From: Yokenella regensburgei ATCC 49455
Lineage (GTDB): Bacteria; Pseudomonadota; Gammaproteobacteria; Enterobacterales; Enterobacteriaceae
Assembly (NCBI RefSeq): GCF_000735455.1
Contig: NZ_JMPS01000044.1
Span: 62,001 to 126,000, forward strand
Reading direction: 5' to 3'
Length of the DNA stretch: 64,000 bases
Both the position numbers and the translations under genes were made by a program. Shown piece after piece: positions 54,473 to 62,221 of the stretch. The notes under the pieces were generated by a model. That model ran no database searches, had not been told where the DNA came from, and saw nothing but the letters and a program-made list of their open reading frames with translations. Position 1 is the first letter of the stretch. The number at the start of each line of letters is the position of its first letter.

Positions 54473-54760
54473 ATGCAGCTCAACATTACAGGACACAACG
54501 TCGAAATCACCGAGGCATTGCGCGAATTTCTTAATTCGAAATTCAGCAAACTCGAACAATATTTCGACAGGATCAATCAGGTCTATATTGTGTTAAAAGT
54601 GGAGAAAGTGACCCATGTGTCAGACGCCACCCTGCATGTCAACGGTGGTGAGATTCATGCCAGTGCGGAAGGTCAGGATATGTATGCTGCGATTGACGGT
54701 TTGATAGACAAACTGGCGAGACAGCTGAACAAGCATAAAGATAAACTAAAACAACACTAA
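54473..54760 (+). CDS. hpf: Ribosome hibernation promoting factor HPF
   Basis: HPF (YhbH) is the short 95-residue form that binds the 30S tRNA channel and, with RMF, makes 100S dimers in stationary phase. It begins MQLNITGHNVEITEALREF, has the conserved basic C-terminal part IDKLARQLNKHKDKLKQ, and matches the E. coli length. RaiA is a paralogue, but the position after rpoN identifies HPF. It starts 22 bp after rpoN with an AAGGAAG. Confidence 0.96.
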   Translation: MQLNITGHNVEITEALREFLNSKFSKLEQYFDRINQVYIVLKVEKVTHVSDATLHVNGGEIHASAEGQDMYAAIDGLIDKLARQLNKHKDKLKQH

Positions 54761-54766
54761 TTGTCC

Positions 54767-54807
54767 GAGCACTCGCCTGATACAGACCTCTGCATCAGGC
54801 GATGCTC
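54767..54807 (+). other. Long stem-loop between hpf and ptsN
   Basis: GAGCA-TCGCCTGAT and ATCAGGCGA-TGCTC form a 14-bp stem with one bulged C and a 12-nt loop, ending a few bases before the ptsN ribosome binding site. Without a T-run it is more likely an RNA processing or stabilising element, or a translational control, than a terminator. Confidence 0.7.
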
Positions 54808-54817
54808 AGGTGAAATT

Positions 54818-55306
54818 ATGATGAACAACGATTCGGCTCTTCAACTGAGCAATGTCCTTAACCAGGAATGTACCCGTAGTGGCGTCCACTGCCAGAGTAA
54901 AAAGCGCGCGCTGGAAATTATCAGCGAGCTGGCCGCCAAACAGCTAAGTCTGCCCCCGCAGGTGGTGTTCGAAGCCATTCTCACCCGCGAAAAAATGGGC
55001 AGTACCGGTATCGGTAATGGCATTGCCATTCCGCACGGTAAACTGGAAGAGGATACGCTGCGCGCCGTTGGCGTCTTTGTGCAGCTGGAAACCCCGATTG
55101 CGTTCGATGCCATCGACAACCAGCCGGTGGATCTGCTTTTCGCCCTGCTGGTCCCTGCCGATCAGACGAAAACGCATCTGCATACGCTATCGCTGGTGGC
55201 CAAACGTCTGGCGGATAAGACTATTTGCCGGCGCCTGCGGGCTGCACAAAGTGATGAAGAGCTCTACCAAATCATTACGGAAGCCGAAGGCAGTGATGAT
55301 GCGTAA
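54818..55306 (+). CDS. ptsN: Nitrogen-PTS phosphoacceptor EIIA-Ntr (PtsN)
   Basis: PtsN receives phosphate from Npr and, unphosphorylated, controls potassium transport and other targets. ATG 54818 ([10 protein letters not shown]) aligns with the E. coli start and gives 162 residues; ATG 54821 is possible and has better spacing to AGGTGA. The phosphorylated His73 lies in [15 protein letters not shown]. The start at 54761 would read through the upstream hairpin and is rejected. It is cotranscribed with rapZ and npr. Confidence 0.96.
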   Translation: MMNNDSALQLSNVLNQECTRSGVHCQSKKRALEIISELAAKQLSLPPQVVFEAILTREKMGSTGIGNGIAIPHGKLEEDTLRAVGVFVQLETPIAFDAIDNQPVDLLFALLVPADQTKTHLHTLSLVAKRLADKTICRRLRAAQSDEELYQIITEAEGSDDA

Positions 55307-55362
55307 GAGGCAGATTACAGGATGATGTGTTTACCCTTTTTCGTACTGAGGAGAAACGGTAC

Positions 55363-56217
55363 ATGGTACTGATGATCGTCAGCGGTCGTTCAGGCTCGGG
55401 GAAATCCGTCGCCCTGCGCGCGCTGGAAGATATGGGTTTCTACTGCGTGGACAACCTGCCGGTAGTGCTGTTACCCGAGCTTGCCAAAACGCTGGCTGAC
55501 CGCGAGATCTCGGCTGCCGTCAGCATCGACGTGCGCAACATGCCCGAATCCCCGGAGATTTTCGAGCAGGCGATGAACAACCTGCCGGACGCGTTCTCTC
55601 CACAGCTGCTTTTCCTCGACGCCGATCGCAATACGCTAATTCGCCGTTATAGTGATACTCGCCGTCTGCACCCGCTCTCCAGTAAAAATCTGTCTCTGGA
55701 AAGCGCTATTGATGAAGAAAGCGCCCTGCTGGAGCCGCTGCGCTCACGCGCGGATCTTATTGTCGATACATCAGAGATGTCGGTGCATGAGTTGGCAGAA
55801 ATGCTGCGTACTCGACTGCTTGGCAAACGCGAGCGTGAGCTGACAATGGTGTTTGAATCCTTCGGCTTCAAGCACGGTATTCCGATTGATGCCGATTACG
55901 TGTTCGACGTTCGTTTCCTGCCGAACCCGCACTGGGACCCTAAGCTGCGTCCAATGACCGGCCTGGACAAACCGGTAGCGGCCTTCCTCGACAGGCACAC
56001 AGAAGTTCACAATTTTATCTACCAGACCCGCAGCTATCTCGAGTTATGGTTACCGATGCTGGAAACCAATAACCGAAGCTACCTGACGGTTGCCATCGGT
56101 TGTACCGGCGGTAAGCACCGTTCGGTGTATATCGCCGAGCAGTTGGCCGACTATTTCCGCTCCCGCGGGAAGAACGTTCAGTCACGTCACCGGACGCTGG
56201 AAAAACGTAAAACATGA
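55363..56217 (+). CDS. rapZ: RNase adapter protein RapZ
   Basis: RapZ binds the sRNAs GlmY and GlmZ and presents GlmZ to RNase E, which tunes GlmS and so amino-sugar supply. ATG 55363 ([15 protein letters not shown]) gives 284 residues as in E. coli; the frame opens at 55327. Walker A is at residues 8-15, and the C-terminal RNA-binding/metabolite-sensing domain holds [19 protein letters not shown] and ends in a basic [15 protein letters not shown]. It overlaps npr by 4 nt. Confidence 0.97.
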   Translation: MVLMIVSGRSGSGKSVALRALEDMGFYCVDNLPVVLLPELAKTLADREISAAVSIDVRNMPESPEIFEQAMNNLPDAFSPQLLFLDADRNTLIRRYSDTRRLHPLSSKNLSLESAIDEESALLEPLRSRADLIVDTSEMSVHELAEMLRTRLLGKRERELTMVFESFGFKHGIPIDADYVFDVRFLPNPHWDPKLRPMTGLDKPVAAFLDRHTEVHNFIYQTRSYLELWLPMLETNNRSYLTVAIGCTGGKHRSVYIAEQLADYFRSRGKNVQSRHRTLEKRKT

Positions 56218-56486
56218 CCGTAAAACAGACCGTTGAGATAACCAACAAGCTGGGCATGCACGCTCGCCCAGCCATGAAGTTGTTCGAACTGGTTCAGGAG
56301 TATGACGCTGAGGTGCTGCTGCGCAACGATGAAGGCACCGAAGCGGAAGCCAGCAGCGTTATCGCGCTGTTGATGCTGGATTCCGCAAAAGGTCGCCAGA
56401 TTGAAATAGAAGCCAGCGGCCCGCAGGAAGTCGAAGCGCTGGCGGCGGTCATCGCACTGTTTAACGCCGGTTTTGACGAAGACTAA
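56214..56486 (+). CDS. ptsO: Nitrogen-PTS phosphocarrier protein NPr
   Basis: NPr (npr/ptsO) carries phosphate from EI-Ntr (PtsP) to PtsN. The 90-residue HPr-like protein has His16 in [15 protein letters not shown] and the HPr helix [16 protein letters not shown] with the regulatory-site region. The start overlaps the rapZ stop (ATGA). It is the last gene of the rpoN operon. Confidence 0.96.
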   Translation: MTVKQTVEITNKLGMHARPAMKLFELVQEYDAEVLLRNDEGTEAEASSVIALLMLDSAKGRQIEIEASGPQEVEALAAVIALFNAGFDED

Positions 56487-56498
56487 TCGGTGAAAACC

Positions 56499-56532
56499 AG
56501 GTCGGATAAGACGGTTACGTCGCTATCCGGCC
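56499..56532. repeat. REP palindrome
   Basis: One REP unit (AGGTCGGATAAGACGG, a short spacer, then CGTCGCTATCCGGCC) fills the gap between the convergent npr and mtgA. Confidence 0.8.
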
Positions 56533-56546
56533 TCCCCACCAATTCA

Positions 56547-57272
56547 TTAGTGCAGCTTATTATCCTGCATAAATCCTTCCCCTCCGAGCTGTCGCATCTG
56601 ACGCAGGATCCACGCCTGGCGGCTGCGGACATACCCTGATGGCGCACTGGCTTTATAGCGCAACGGGGCGGGCAAAACCGCGGCCAGTAGCGCAGCTTCT
56701 GACATTGTTAAACGACTGGCGGGCTTATGGAAATAGCGCTGTGAGGCTTCTTCAACCCCGAAGACCCCTTCACCAAATTCGGCGACGTTAAGGTACACCG
56801 TCAGGATCCGCTTTTTGCTCCAGACGGTTTCAATCCCCACCGTCAGCCCCGCTTCAAGGCCTTTGCGCAGCCAACTACGACCGTCCCACAAAAAAACGTT
56901 CTTCGCTGTCTGCTGCGAAATGGTGGAGGCACCGCGAACGCGCGAGGTGTTACGCTCGTTGTGCGCCAGCGCTTTTTCGATAGCGGCGACGTCAAACCCC
57001 CAGTGGTCCGGGAATTTCTGATCCTCAGCGGCAATCACCGCAAGCCCCATCCACGGTGATATCTCATCCATGCCCACCCAGTCTGAGTGGGCAACATAGC
57101 CAAAATCACCGCGCATCCAGGCCCCCAGTTGACGCTCAATCATCACTGCGGAGAAGGGCACCGGCAGCACGCTGAACAGTACAATACCGCCGCCCCAGAA
57201 TACCGCCAGCACCAGCAGAACACGGATAATCAGGCGTTTTGCCCATGCCAGCGGGGAGCGACCTCGACTCAT
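56547..57272 (-). CDS. mtgA: Monofunctional biosynthetic peptidoglycan transglycosylase
   Basis: MtgA polymerises lipid II into glycan strands. The 241-residue GT51 protein (242 in E. coli) has one N-terminal membrane helix (about 13-35), the catalytic motif [31 protein letters not shown] and the [15 protein letters not shown] motif. The start overlaps the elbB stop by 4 nt (ATGA), so it is translated after elbB. Confidence 0.96.
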   Translation of the reverse strand: MSRGRSPLAWAKRLIIRVLLVLAVFWGGGIVLFSVLPVPFSAVMIERQLGAWMRGDFGYVAHSDWVGMDEISPWMGLAVIAAEDQKFPDHWGFDVAAIEKALAHNERNTSRVRGASTISQQTAKNVFLWDGRSWLRKGLEAGLTVGIETVWSKKRILTVYLNVAEFGEGVFGVEEASQRYFHKPASRLTMSEAALLAAVLPAPLRYKASAPSGYVRSRQAWILRQMRQLGGEGFMQDNKLH

Positions 57273-57922
57273 TCAGCCAGAACCAGCACACGGGCGACCA
57301 GCTTATCAATACCGGTCGCCGCTTCCGCAATGTTCTGTGCCAGCATGTATGCCGGCGTGGTCACGACTTTATGGTCTTCATCCACAACAATATCATCAAC
57401 CGGGCACGGTACATGTTCCGCTCCCATCGCTTCGAGTACTTCCGCAGTGTCGATATCGGTACCAATAGTGATACGCAGCGGGAAATCGAAAATCTTCGGC
57501 AGCATCGCCGGGGCGATACACATAAAACCAAGCGGTTTACCCGCCGCATGCATTGCCTGTGAAAGCGCCAGAAGGTCAGCATCAACCACACATTCGGCAC
57601 CCTGTGAGGCAAAATTGCTCAGGTTTTTAGCCGCACCAAAGCCACCGGGAACCACCAGCGCATCCAGCTCGCTGGCACTGGCGCTCGCCAGGGGGCGGAT
57701 CGCGCCACGAGAAATACGTGCGGCTTCAATAAGCACATTACGCGTTTCCGCCATTGGCGCACCGGCGAGGTGATTGACCACGTCAGACTGGCTTTTATCC
57801 GGCGCAAAACAGACCGCTTCAGCGCCAGCACGGGAAATTGCCAATAGCGTCAGGACTGCTTCATGAATTTCTGAGCCGTCATAAACGCCACAACCACTCA
57901 GCACGACACCTACTTTTTTCAT
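57269..57922 (-). CDS. elbB: DJ-1/PfpI-family glyoxalase ElbB
   Basis: ElbB belongs to the class I glutamine-amidotransferase-like DJ-1 family; the E. coli protein shows weak glyoxalase activity and affects isoprenoid yields. ATG 57922 ([16 protein letters not shown]) gives 217 residues as in E. coli. The nucleophile-elbow cysteine is in [14 protein letters not shown]. The frame reaches 57940 with two further codons of Ile/Lys before another Met, not used. It is divergent from arcZ. Confidence 0.94.
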   Translation of the reverse strand: MKKVGVVLSGCGVYDGSEIHEAVLTLLAISRAGAEAVCFAPDKSQSDVVNHLAGAPMAETRNVLIEAARISRGAIRPLASASASELDALVVPGGFGAAKNLSNFASQGAECVVDADLLALSQAMHAAGKPLGFMCIAPAMLPKIFDFPLRITIGTDIDTAEVLEAMGAEHVPCPVDDIVVDEDHKVVTTPAYMLAQNIAEAATGIDKLVARVLVLAE

Positions 57923-58041
57923 CTCTCGATCCTTAATCAAAACTGGATAAAGCTAATTAAATATTCTGATTTAGTCGCCATGCTTCACACATTTTACTGA
58001 TTCACGTAACAAAATATTTAAGATTTGCTATCTTAATGGGC

Positions 58042-58167
58042 GTGCAATCCGAATCCTCAGGTTGCGTCCGAGTATTATCATTCCAACAATCAATCCCGGC
58101 GCAGCCACGATTTCCCTGGTGTTGGCGCAGTATTCGCGCACCCCGGCCTGGCCGGGGTCATTTTTTT
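58042..58167 (+). ncRNA. arcZ: Hfq-dependent sRNA ArcZ
   Basis: The plus strand between elbB and arcB carries the ArcZ 3' region almost unchanged: GCGCAGCC, the seed around ATTTCCCTGGTGTTGGCG, CAGTATTCGCGCA, and a terminator CCCCGGCC-TG-GCCGGGG followed by CATTTTTTT. A -10 TATCTT at 58029-58034 puts the start near 58042. The 5' part differs from E. coli, which fits processing that releases the conserved 3' half. ArcZ activates rpoS and represses several mRNAs; ArcA represses it without oxygen. An ArcA-like GCTAATTAAAT lies at about 57952. The T-run overlaps the arcB stop. Confidence 0.93.
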
Positions 58168-60491
58168 CCAGCCTGAGCAACCCACGCCTTCAGCGTTTCA
58201 ACGTCCTGTTGCCATTCGCTTTTCATCTCTTCAACCCATTCACCAACGTTATCCCACCAGGCGGGCAGATCGGGAGACTGGATCTGTTGACCCAGCTGCT
58301 GGATGTGACGAAGGCCTACGGAGCCCGCAGCACCTTTGATTTTGTGTCCTTCTTCCACAATGCCTTTCTGGTCCCGGGCGGTGAGATTAGACTCCAGAAC
58401 CGCGAGATACCCCGGCATCATCTTCTCGAACACGGCAAGGCCGTCGGTAATCAGTTTTGGTCCCACCAGCTCGATATACTGCTGGAGCATATCGGTATCC
58501 AGTACGGTCTGCGTTTTGCTGCTGTCGGTCGCTGTCACTACGTCCTCCTCTTCACAGGTATCCCAGAACTTCTTAATAATAGAGGTCAGCGCCGGGACGG
58601 ACAGCGGCTTACTCAGCACGTCGTCCATTCCGGCATCAAGATATTCTTTTTTGTCTTTCAGTACGTTAGCCGTCAGCGCCACCAGCGGCGGCAGCTCATC
58701 GGACTGATAGCGCTGCTTCAGCTCGCGGGAAATATCCAGCCCGGTCATGTCCGGCAACTGAATATCCAGCAGCACCAGGTCATATTCACCCGGGGCAAAC
58801 ATCTCCAGCGCGGCTTTCCCGGTCATCGCCACATCCACGCTGTTGCCAAGTTTCTCAAGCACAGAGCGGGCTACGATGACGTTCAACTCAATATCTTCAA
58901 CCAGCAGAACATGCAGAGCCGGCAGCGGCATATCGTCATCTTCAAGAGTGCCATCAACTTCTTCCGCCACCGCAGGCGCATGCACGGTTAAGGTAAAGAC
59001 GGAGCCATGGCCCGGTCGGCTACTGACGGTGATATCCCCCCCCATGTTTTTCGCCAGTCGACGCGAAACGGCAAGACCAATACCGGTCCCTGTCGCCGGT
59101 TTGCCACCGTGACTGTCTTTCACCTGATAGTACATGGCGAAGATTTTATCCTGCTCGTTCTGCGGAATACCGATCCCCGAGTCTTCCACCTCGAAGTGCA
59201 GCATATCGCCTTCATCGTAGCGCACGCGCACTGCAACGTTCCCTTGCTGAGTAAATTTGACGGCGTTGCTAATTAAATTCCACAGGATCTGGCGCAGGCG
59301 CGTACCGTCGGTAATGACCTTATGCGGCAGCGGCTGAGCGGGCTCCATCACAAAGCGCAGACCTTTCTGCTGCGCCTGCAGGCCAGAAAGGTTTTCGAGG
59401 TCTGCGAGGAAGCTGGTGAAGTCGACCGGCTGGTTATCGAGCTGAACCTTGCGGCGCTCCATCTTGTCCATGTCGATGATGTCATTAAAGATGTTGCCTA
59501 ACGTCACCGCCGATACGTGAATGGTTTTCAGGTATTTTTCCTGCTCACTGGTGAGATCGGTATCCAGCAGAATACGGCTTAAGCCGACGATGCCGTTCAG
59601 CGGTGTGCGCAGTTCATGGCTGATGGTCGAAATGAAGGTCGTCTTGTCACGGCTGGCGCGCTCAAGCGCATCCTGATAGCGCTTACGCTCGGTAATATCG
59701 CGGCCAAATCCCATCAGACCATGGCGTTTCCCCACCCGGTCGTAATACGGCACTTTACGAATTTCGAAGCAGGCTTTGCGTCCATCCGGATAGTCCAGCC
59801 ACTGCTCATAGGTCAGCGACACGTTATGGCGAAACACCTTCTCGTCGGTTTCCATCACCTTCGCCGCTGCCTCTTCGCTGTATACGTCCTGCGGCTTCAG
59901 GTTAACCAGCTGTTTTTCACTCTTCCCGGTTAACAGCTCCATCGCCCGGTTACAGCCGGAGAACTCTTTATCTTCATTACGGTAGAAAACCAGGTCGGGA
60001 GACGCATCGAGGAAAGAACGCAGGAAAGAGGATTGCTGTTCGAGCTGAATCTGCGCTTCTTCACGCTCTTTCATTTCAATTTTCAGACGTTCAAGGGTCG
60101 CCTGACGCTCAGCTTCCGCTTTCTCACGATCGCTGATTTCCTGGTTCAACTGCGCAATGTTGTCTTTTAGCTGAACGTTGAGCTTCAGGTCGCGCTCGCG
60201 CATCTCTTCAAGTTTTTCAACAAGCCGGGACAGGCGCTGACGCGACTCTTCAAGCTGCTCTACCACCACCGAGAGGAAATACACCGCCCAGGGCGTGATT
60301 AACAACCCAAAGAAGATTGAACGGATAACGTCAATGCTCTCAACCTGGCCGTGCAGCACCATGGTCACGGCCATCTGCACCACAATCGCCAGCACCACCA
60401 GCGCGAGTGCAAGCAGCATGGAAAAACGCACCAACCCGAGCTTCATCATCAGGTCGACGTAATACTGCGCAAGTAAACGGATTTGCTTCAT
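58158..60491 (-). CDS. arcB: Anoxic redox sensor histidine kinase ArcB
   Basis: ArcB senses quinone redox state and phosphorylates ArcA. ATG 60491 (MKQIRLLAQYYVDLMMKLG) gives 777 residues (778 in E. coli); the frame opens at 60584 but that part is not in the family. Two membrane helices (about 22-80), a coiled/leucine-zipper linker, a PAS domain (about 155-270), kinase core with His292 in STISHELRTPLNG, the ATP lid GTGIGLAVSRRLAKN, a receiver with Asp576 in LVLLDIQLPDM, and an Hpt domain with His716 in EEGHKIKGAAGS are all present. It starts 77 bp after yhcC. Confidence 0.97.
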   Translation of the reverse strand: MKQIRLLAQYYVDLMMKLGLVRFSMLLALALVVLAIVVQMAVTMVLHGQVESIDVIRSIFFGLLITPWAVYFLSVVVEQLEESRQRLSRLVEKLEEMRERDLKLNVQLKDNIAQLNQEISDREKAEAERQATLERLKIEMKEREEAQIQLEQQSSFLRSFLDASPDLVFYRNEDKEFSGCNRAMELLTGKSEKQLVNLKPQDVYSEEAAAKVMETDEKVFRHNVSLTYEQWLDYPDGRKACFEIRKVPYYDRVGKRHGLMGFGRDITERKRYQDALERASRDKTTFISTISHELRTPLNGIVGLSRILLDTDLTSEQEKYLKTIHVSAVTLGNIFNDIIDMDKMERRKVQLDNQPVDFTSFLADLENLSGLQAQQKGLRFVMEPAQPLPHKVITDGTRLRQILWNLISNAVKFTQQGNVAVRVRYDEGDMLHFEVEDSGIGIPQNEQDKIFAMYYQVKDSHGGKPATGTGIGLAVSRRLAKNMGGDITVSSRPGHGSVFTLTVHAPAVAEEVDGTLEDDDMPLPALHVLLVEDIELNVIVARSVLEKLGNSVDVAMTGKAALEMFAPGEYDLVLLDIQLPDMTGLDISRELKQRYQSDELPPLVALTANVLKDKKEYLDAGMDDVLSKPLSVPALTSIIKKFWDTCEEEDVVTATDSSKTQTVLDTDMLQQYIELVGPKLITDGLAVFEKMMPGYLAVLESNLTARDQKGIVEEGHKIKGAAGSVGLRHIQQLGQQIQSPDLPAWWDNVGEWVEEMKSEWQQDVETLKAWVAQAGKK

Positions 60492-60568
60492 AGGGGATCC
60501 CTTCGCCACATCTTCGCTCAATAATACCCAATTCTGAGCGAGGCGTTGAAGGAAGTGTAAAAAATGCG

Positions 60569-61489
60569 TTATGGGATCCAGCAAGAACCGACGGCAGATC
60601 CCTGAACACCATGAGCATTGAGGTATTTGTCGAGCTCTACCATCCCGGTCCAGCGGTTTTCACACCACAGTGGAGCGAGCAGCGTTGGCCGCCGCGCGCT
60701 GGCGGAAATACGATGATAGACCACCTCTGCCGGGGTGTGACGAATCATCTCTCCGGCGGTCACCGTGTATTCATCAAGCGCAATGCCGTCAAGCCTGCCC
60801 GCTGCCCACGCCTTCGCCATGATACTGCCGGTGACGATGTGTAACGGGTGCAGCTTAATACCGTCAACCCCGGTATCAACAACCCGTTCAAGAGTTTGCA
60901 GACACTCGGTTTGTCCTTCACCCGGCAGACCAACAATCAGATGTGAGCACACCTTCAGCCCCCGTGCCCGCGCCAGTCGGGTGGTATTCTGATAACAGGC
61001 AAAATCATGGCCGCGGTTAATGCGATGCAGAGTTTTATCATGTGCCGACTGCAGGCCCAGCTCCAGCCAGACTTCATAGCCCTGCTCGTGGTAATCGCTC
61101 AGCAAATCAAGCACGGCTTCAGGAACGCAGTCCGGACGCGTACCAACGCAGAGGCCAACGATACTCGCCTGGGCCACGGCCTGTTGATACATCGAGCGCA
61201 GCACCTGCACTTCCGCAAAGGTGCTGGTGTAGGCCTGGAAATAGGCCAGATAACATTTAGCCCGGTTCACCCTCAGAGCCTGATGCGCCAGCTGTTCGGC
61301 AATAGAGCTGTGCTGCTGCGCTTCATCAGCAAAGGAGGCGACATTACAGAAGGTACAGCCGCCACGGCCGATGGTGCCATCGCGATTCGGGCAACTGAAC
61401 CCACCGTGCAGCGTGAGTTTATGAACCTTTTCGCCATAACGGCGCGTAAGATCCCCACCAAACATATTGACTAATTTCTGTAACTGCAT
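60569..61489 (-). CDS. yhcC: Radical SAM protein YhcC
   Basis: YhcC is a 306-residue radical SAM protein of the TIGR01212 type. The Fe-S ligands lie in GFSCPNRDGTIGRGG and CTFCN (C-x11-C-x2-C, residues about 33-48). GYEVWLELGLQSAHDKTL and HLIVGLPGE are typical of the family. Its substrate is unknown. ATG 61489 (MQLQKLVNMFGGDL) matches the E. coli start; the frame extends upstream to 61570 without likeness. It may share a transcript with arcB, 77 bp downstream. Confidence 0.93.
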   Translation of the reverse strand: MQLQKLVNMFGGDLTRRYGEKVHKLTLHGGFSCPNRDGTIGRGGCTFCNVASFADEAQQHSSIAEQLAHQALRVNRAKCYLAYFQAYTSTFAEVQVLRSMYQQAVAQASIVGLCVGTRPDCVPEAVLDLLSDYHEQGYEVWLELGLQSAHDKTLHRINRGHDFACYQNTTRLARARGLKVCSHLIVGLPGEGQTECLQTLERVVDTGVDGIKLHPLHIVTGSIMAKAWAAGRLDGIALDEYTVTAGEMIRHTPAEVVYHRISASARRPTLLAPLWCENRWTGMVELDKYLNAHGVQGSAVGSCWIP

Positions 61490-61785
61490 AATCTGGTAAA
61501 CCGGCCTCAACAAAGGGGCCAAGCCTGCCATTTTTACGCTCTGTTGGCGATGACCTGGATCAATCGCCACGGTCGCCTTTTATTTATTGCATATTCAAGC
61601 ACAATTACTGCAACTTCATTCAGCCTAAAGGCGATGACTTTTACTTATGTCAGAACGCTTTTTTTCACTATTCTTCGGCATGGTAAAAAACAGAGGCATG
61701 AAGCGACTTTAGCAGCATTACCAGGATAAAAATCTGTCGGAAATGTCGACTTTAGCACACTAAAGGGCTAATACCGCTTTCATAC

Positions 61786-61801
61786 AGTGAGACAGATCAC
61801 A
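61786..61801 (+). promoter_or_regulatory. CRP site of the gltB promoter
   Basis: AGTGA-GACAGA-TCACA is one base off the CRP consensus TGTGA-N6-TCACA. Its centre lies about 66 bp before a start predicted from the -10 TATATC at 61848-61853, which agrees with the known CRP position of E. coli gltBDF. The rest of the 683-bp yhcC-gltB gap is AT-rich and probably holds Lrp and IHF sites that I could not pin down. Confidence 0.65.
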
Positions 61802-62080
61802 CTCAATCGCCACTTCCCTGACAGAATCTTTACGATAAAATTACTGATATATCATTACTTATCATTAACATAACTACCTACTAGCACATTTTTCTATCAA
61901 TAAGTTTGCCATTTGACCTGTGTGCAGATTCCCGATAAGTTGGAAATCCGCTGGAAGCTTTCTGGATGAGCGCTCTGCTCATCATATTTATGCAGTAATT
62001 GAGATTCCCTCTGAAGCAAGTCCTCAATACTTGTGCACCGATGCGAAAAGGATACTAGAGGGCGAATGCGAGGCAGGTGT

Positions 62081-62221
62081 ATGAAACACCGAACCCCGTC
62101 GCCATGCCCTTGCTGCGCCTGCGCGCAATCGGTTCGGAGGTCGTCCCGTAGAGCCTGGGGAGGTTCACTGATATGTTGTACGATAAATCCCTTGAGAAGG
62201 ATAACTGTGGTTTCGGCCTGA
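62081..62221 (+). other. Small open frame overlapping the gltB start
   Basis: ATG 62081 opens a 46-codon frame, rich in Cys and Arg, that overlaps gltB by 49 nt in another frame. The nucleotide sequence resembles the 5' end of the long gltB reading known in E. coli but is shifted out of frame here. It is probably leader RNA rather than a gene. Confidence 0.25.
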
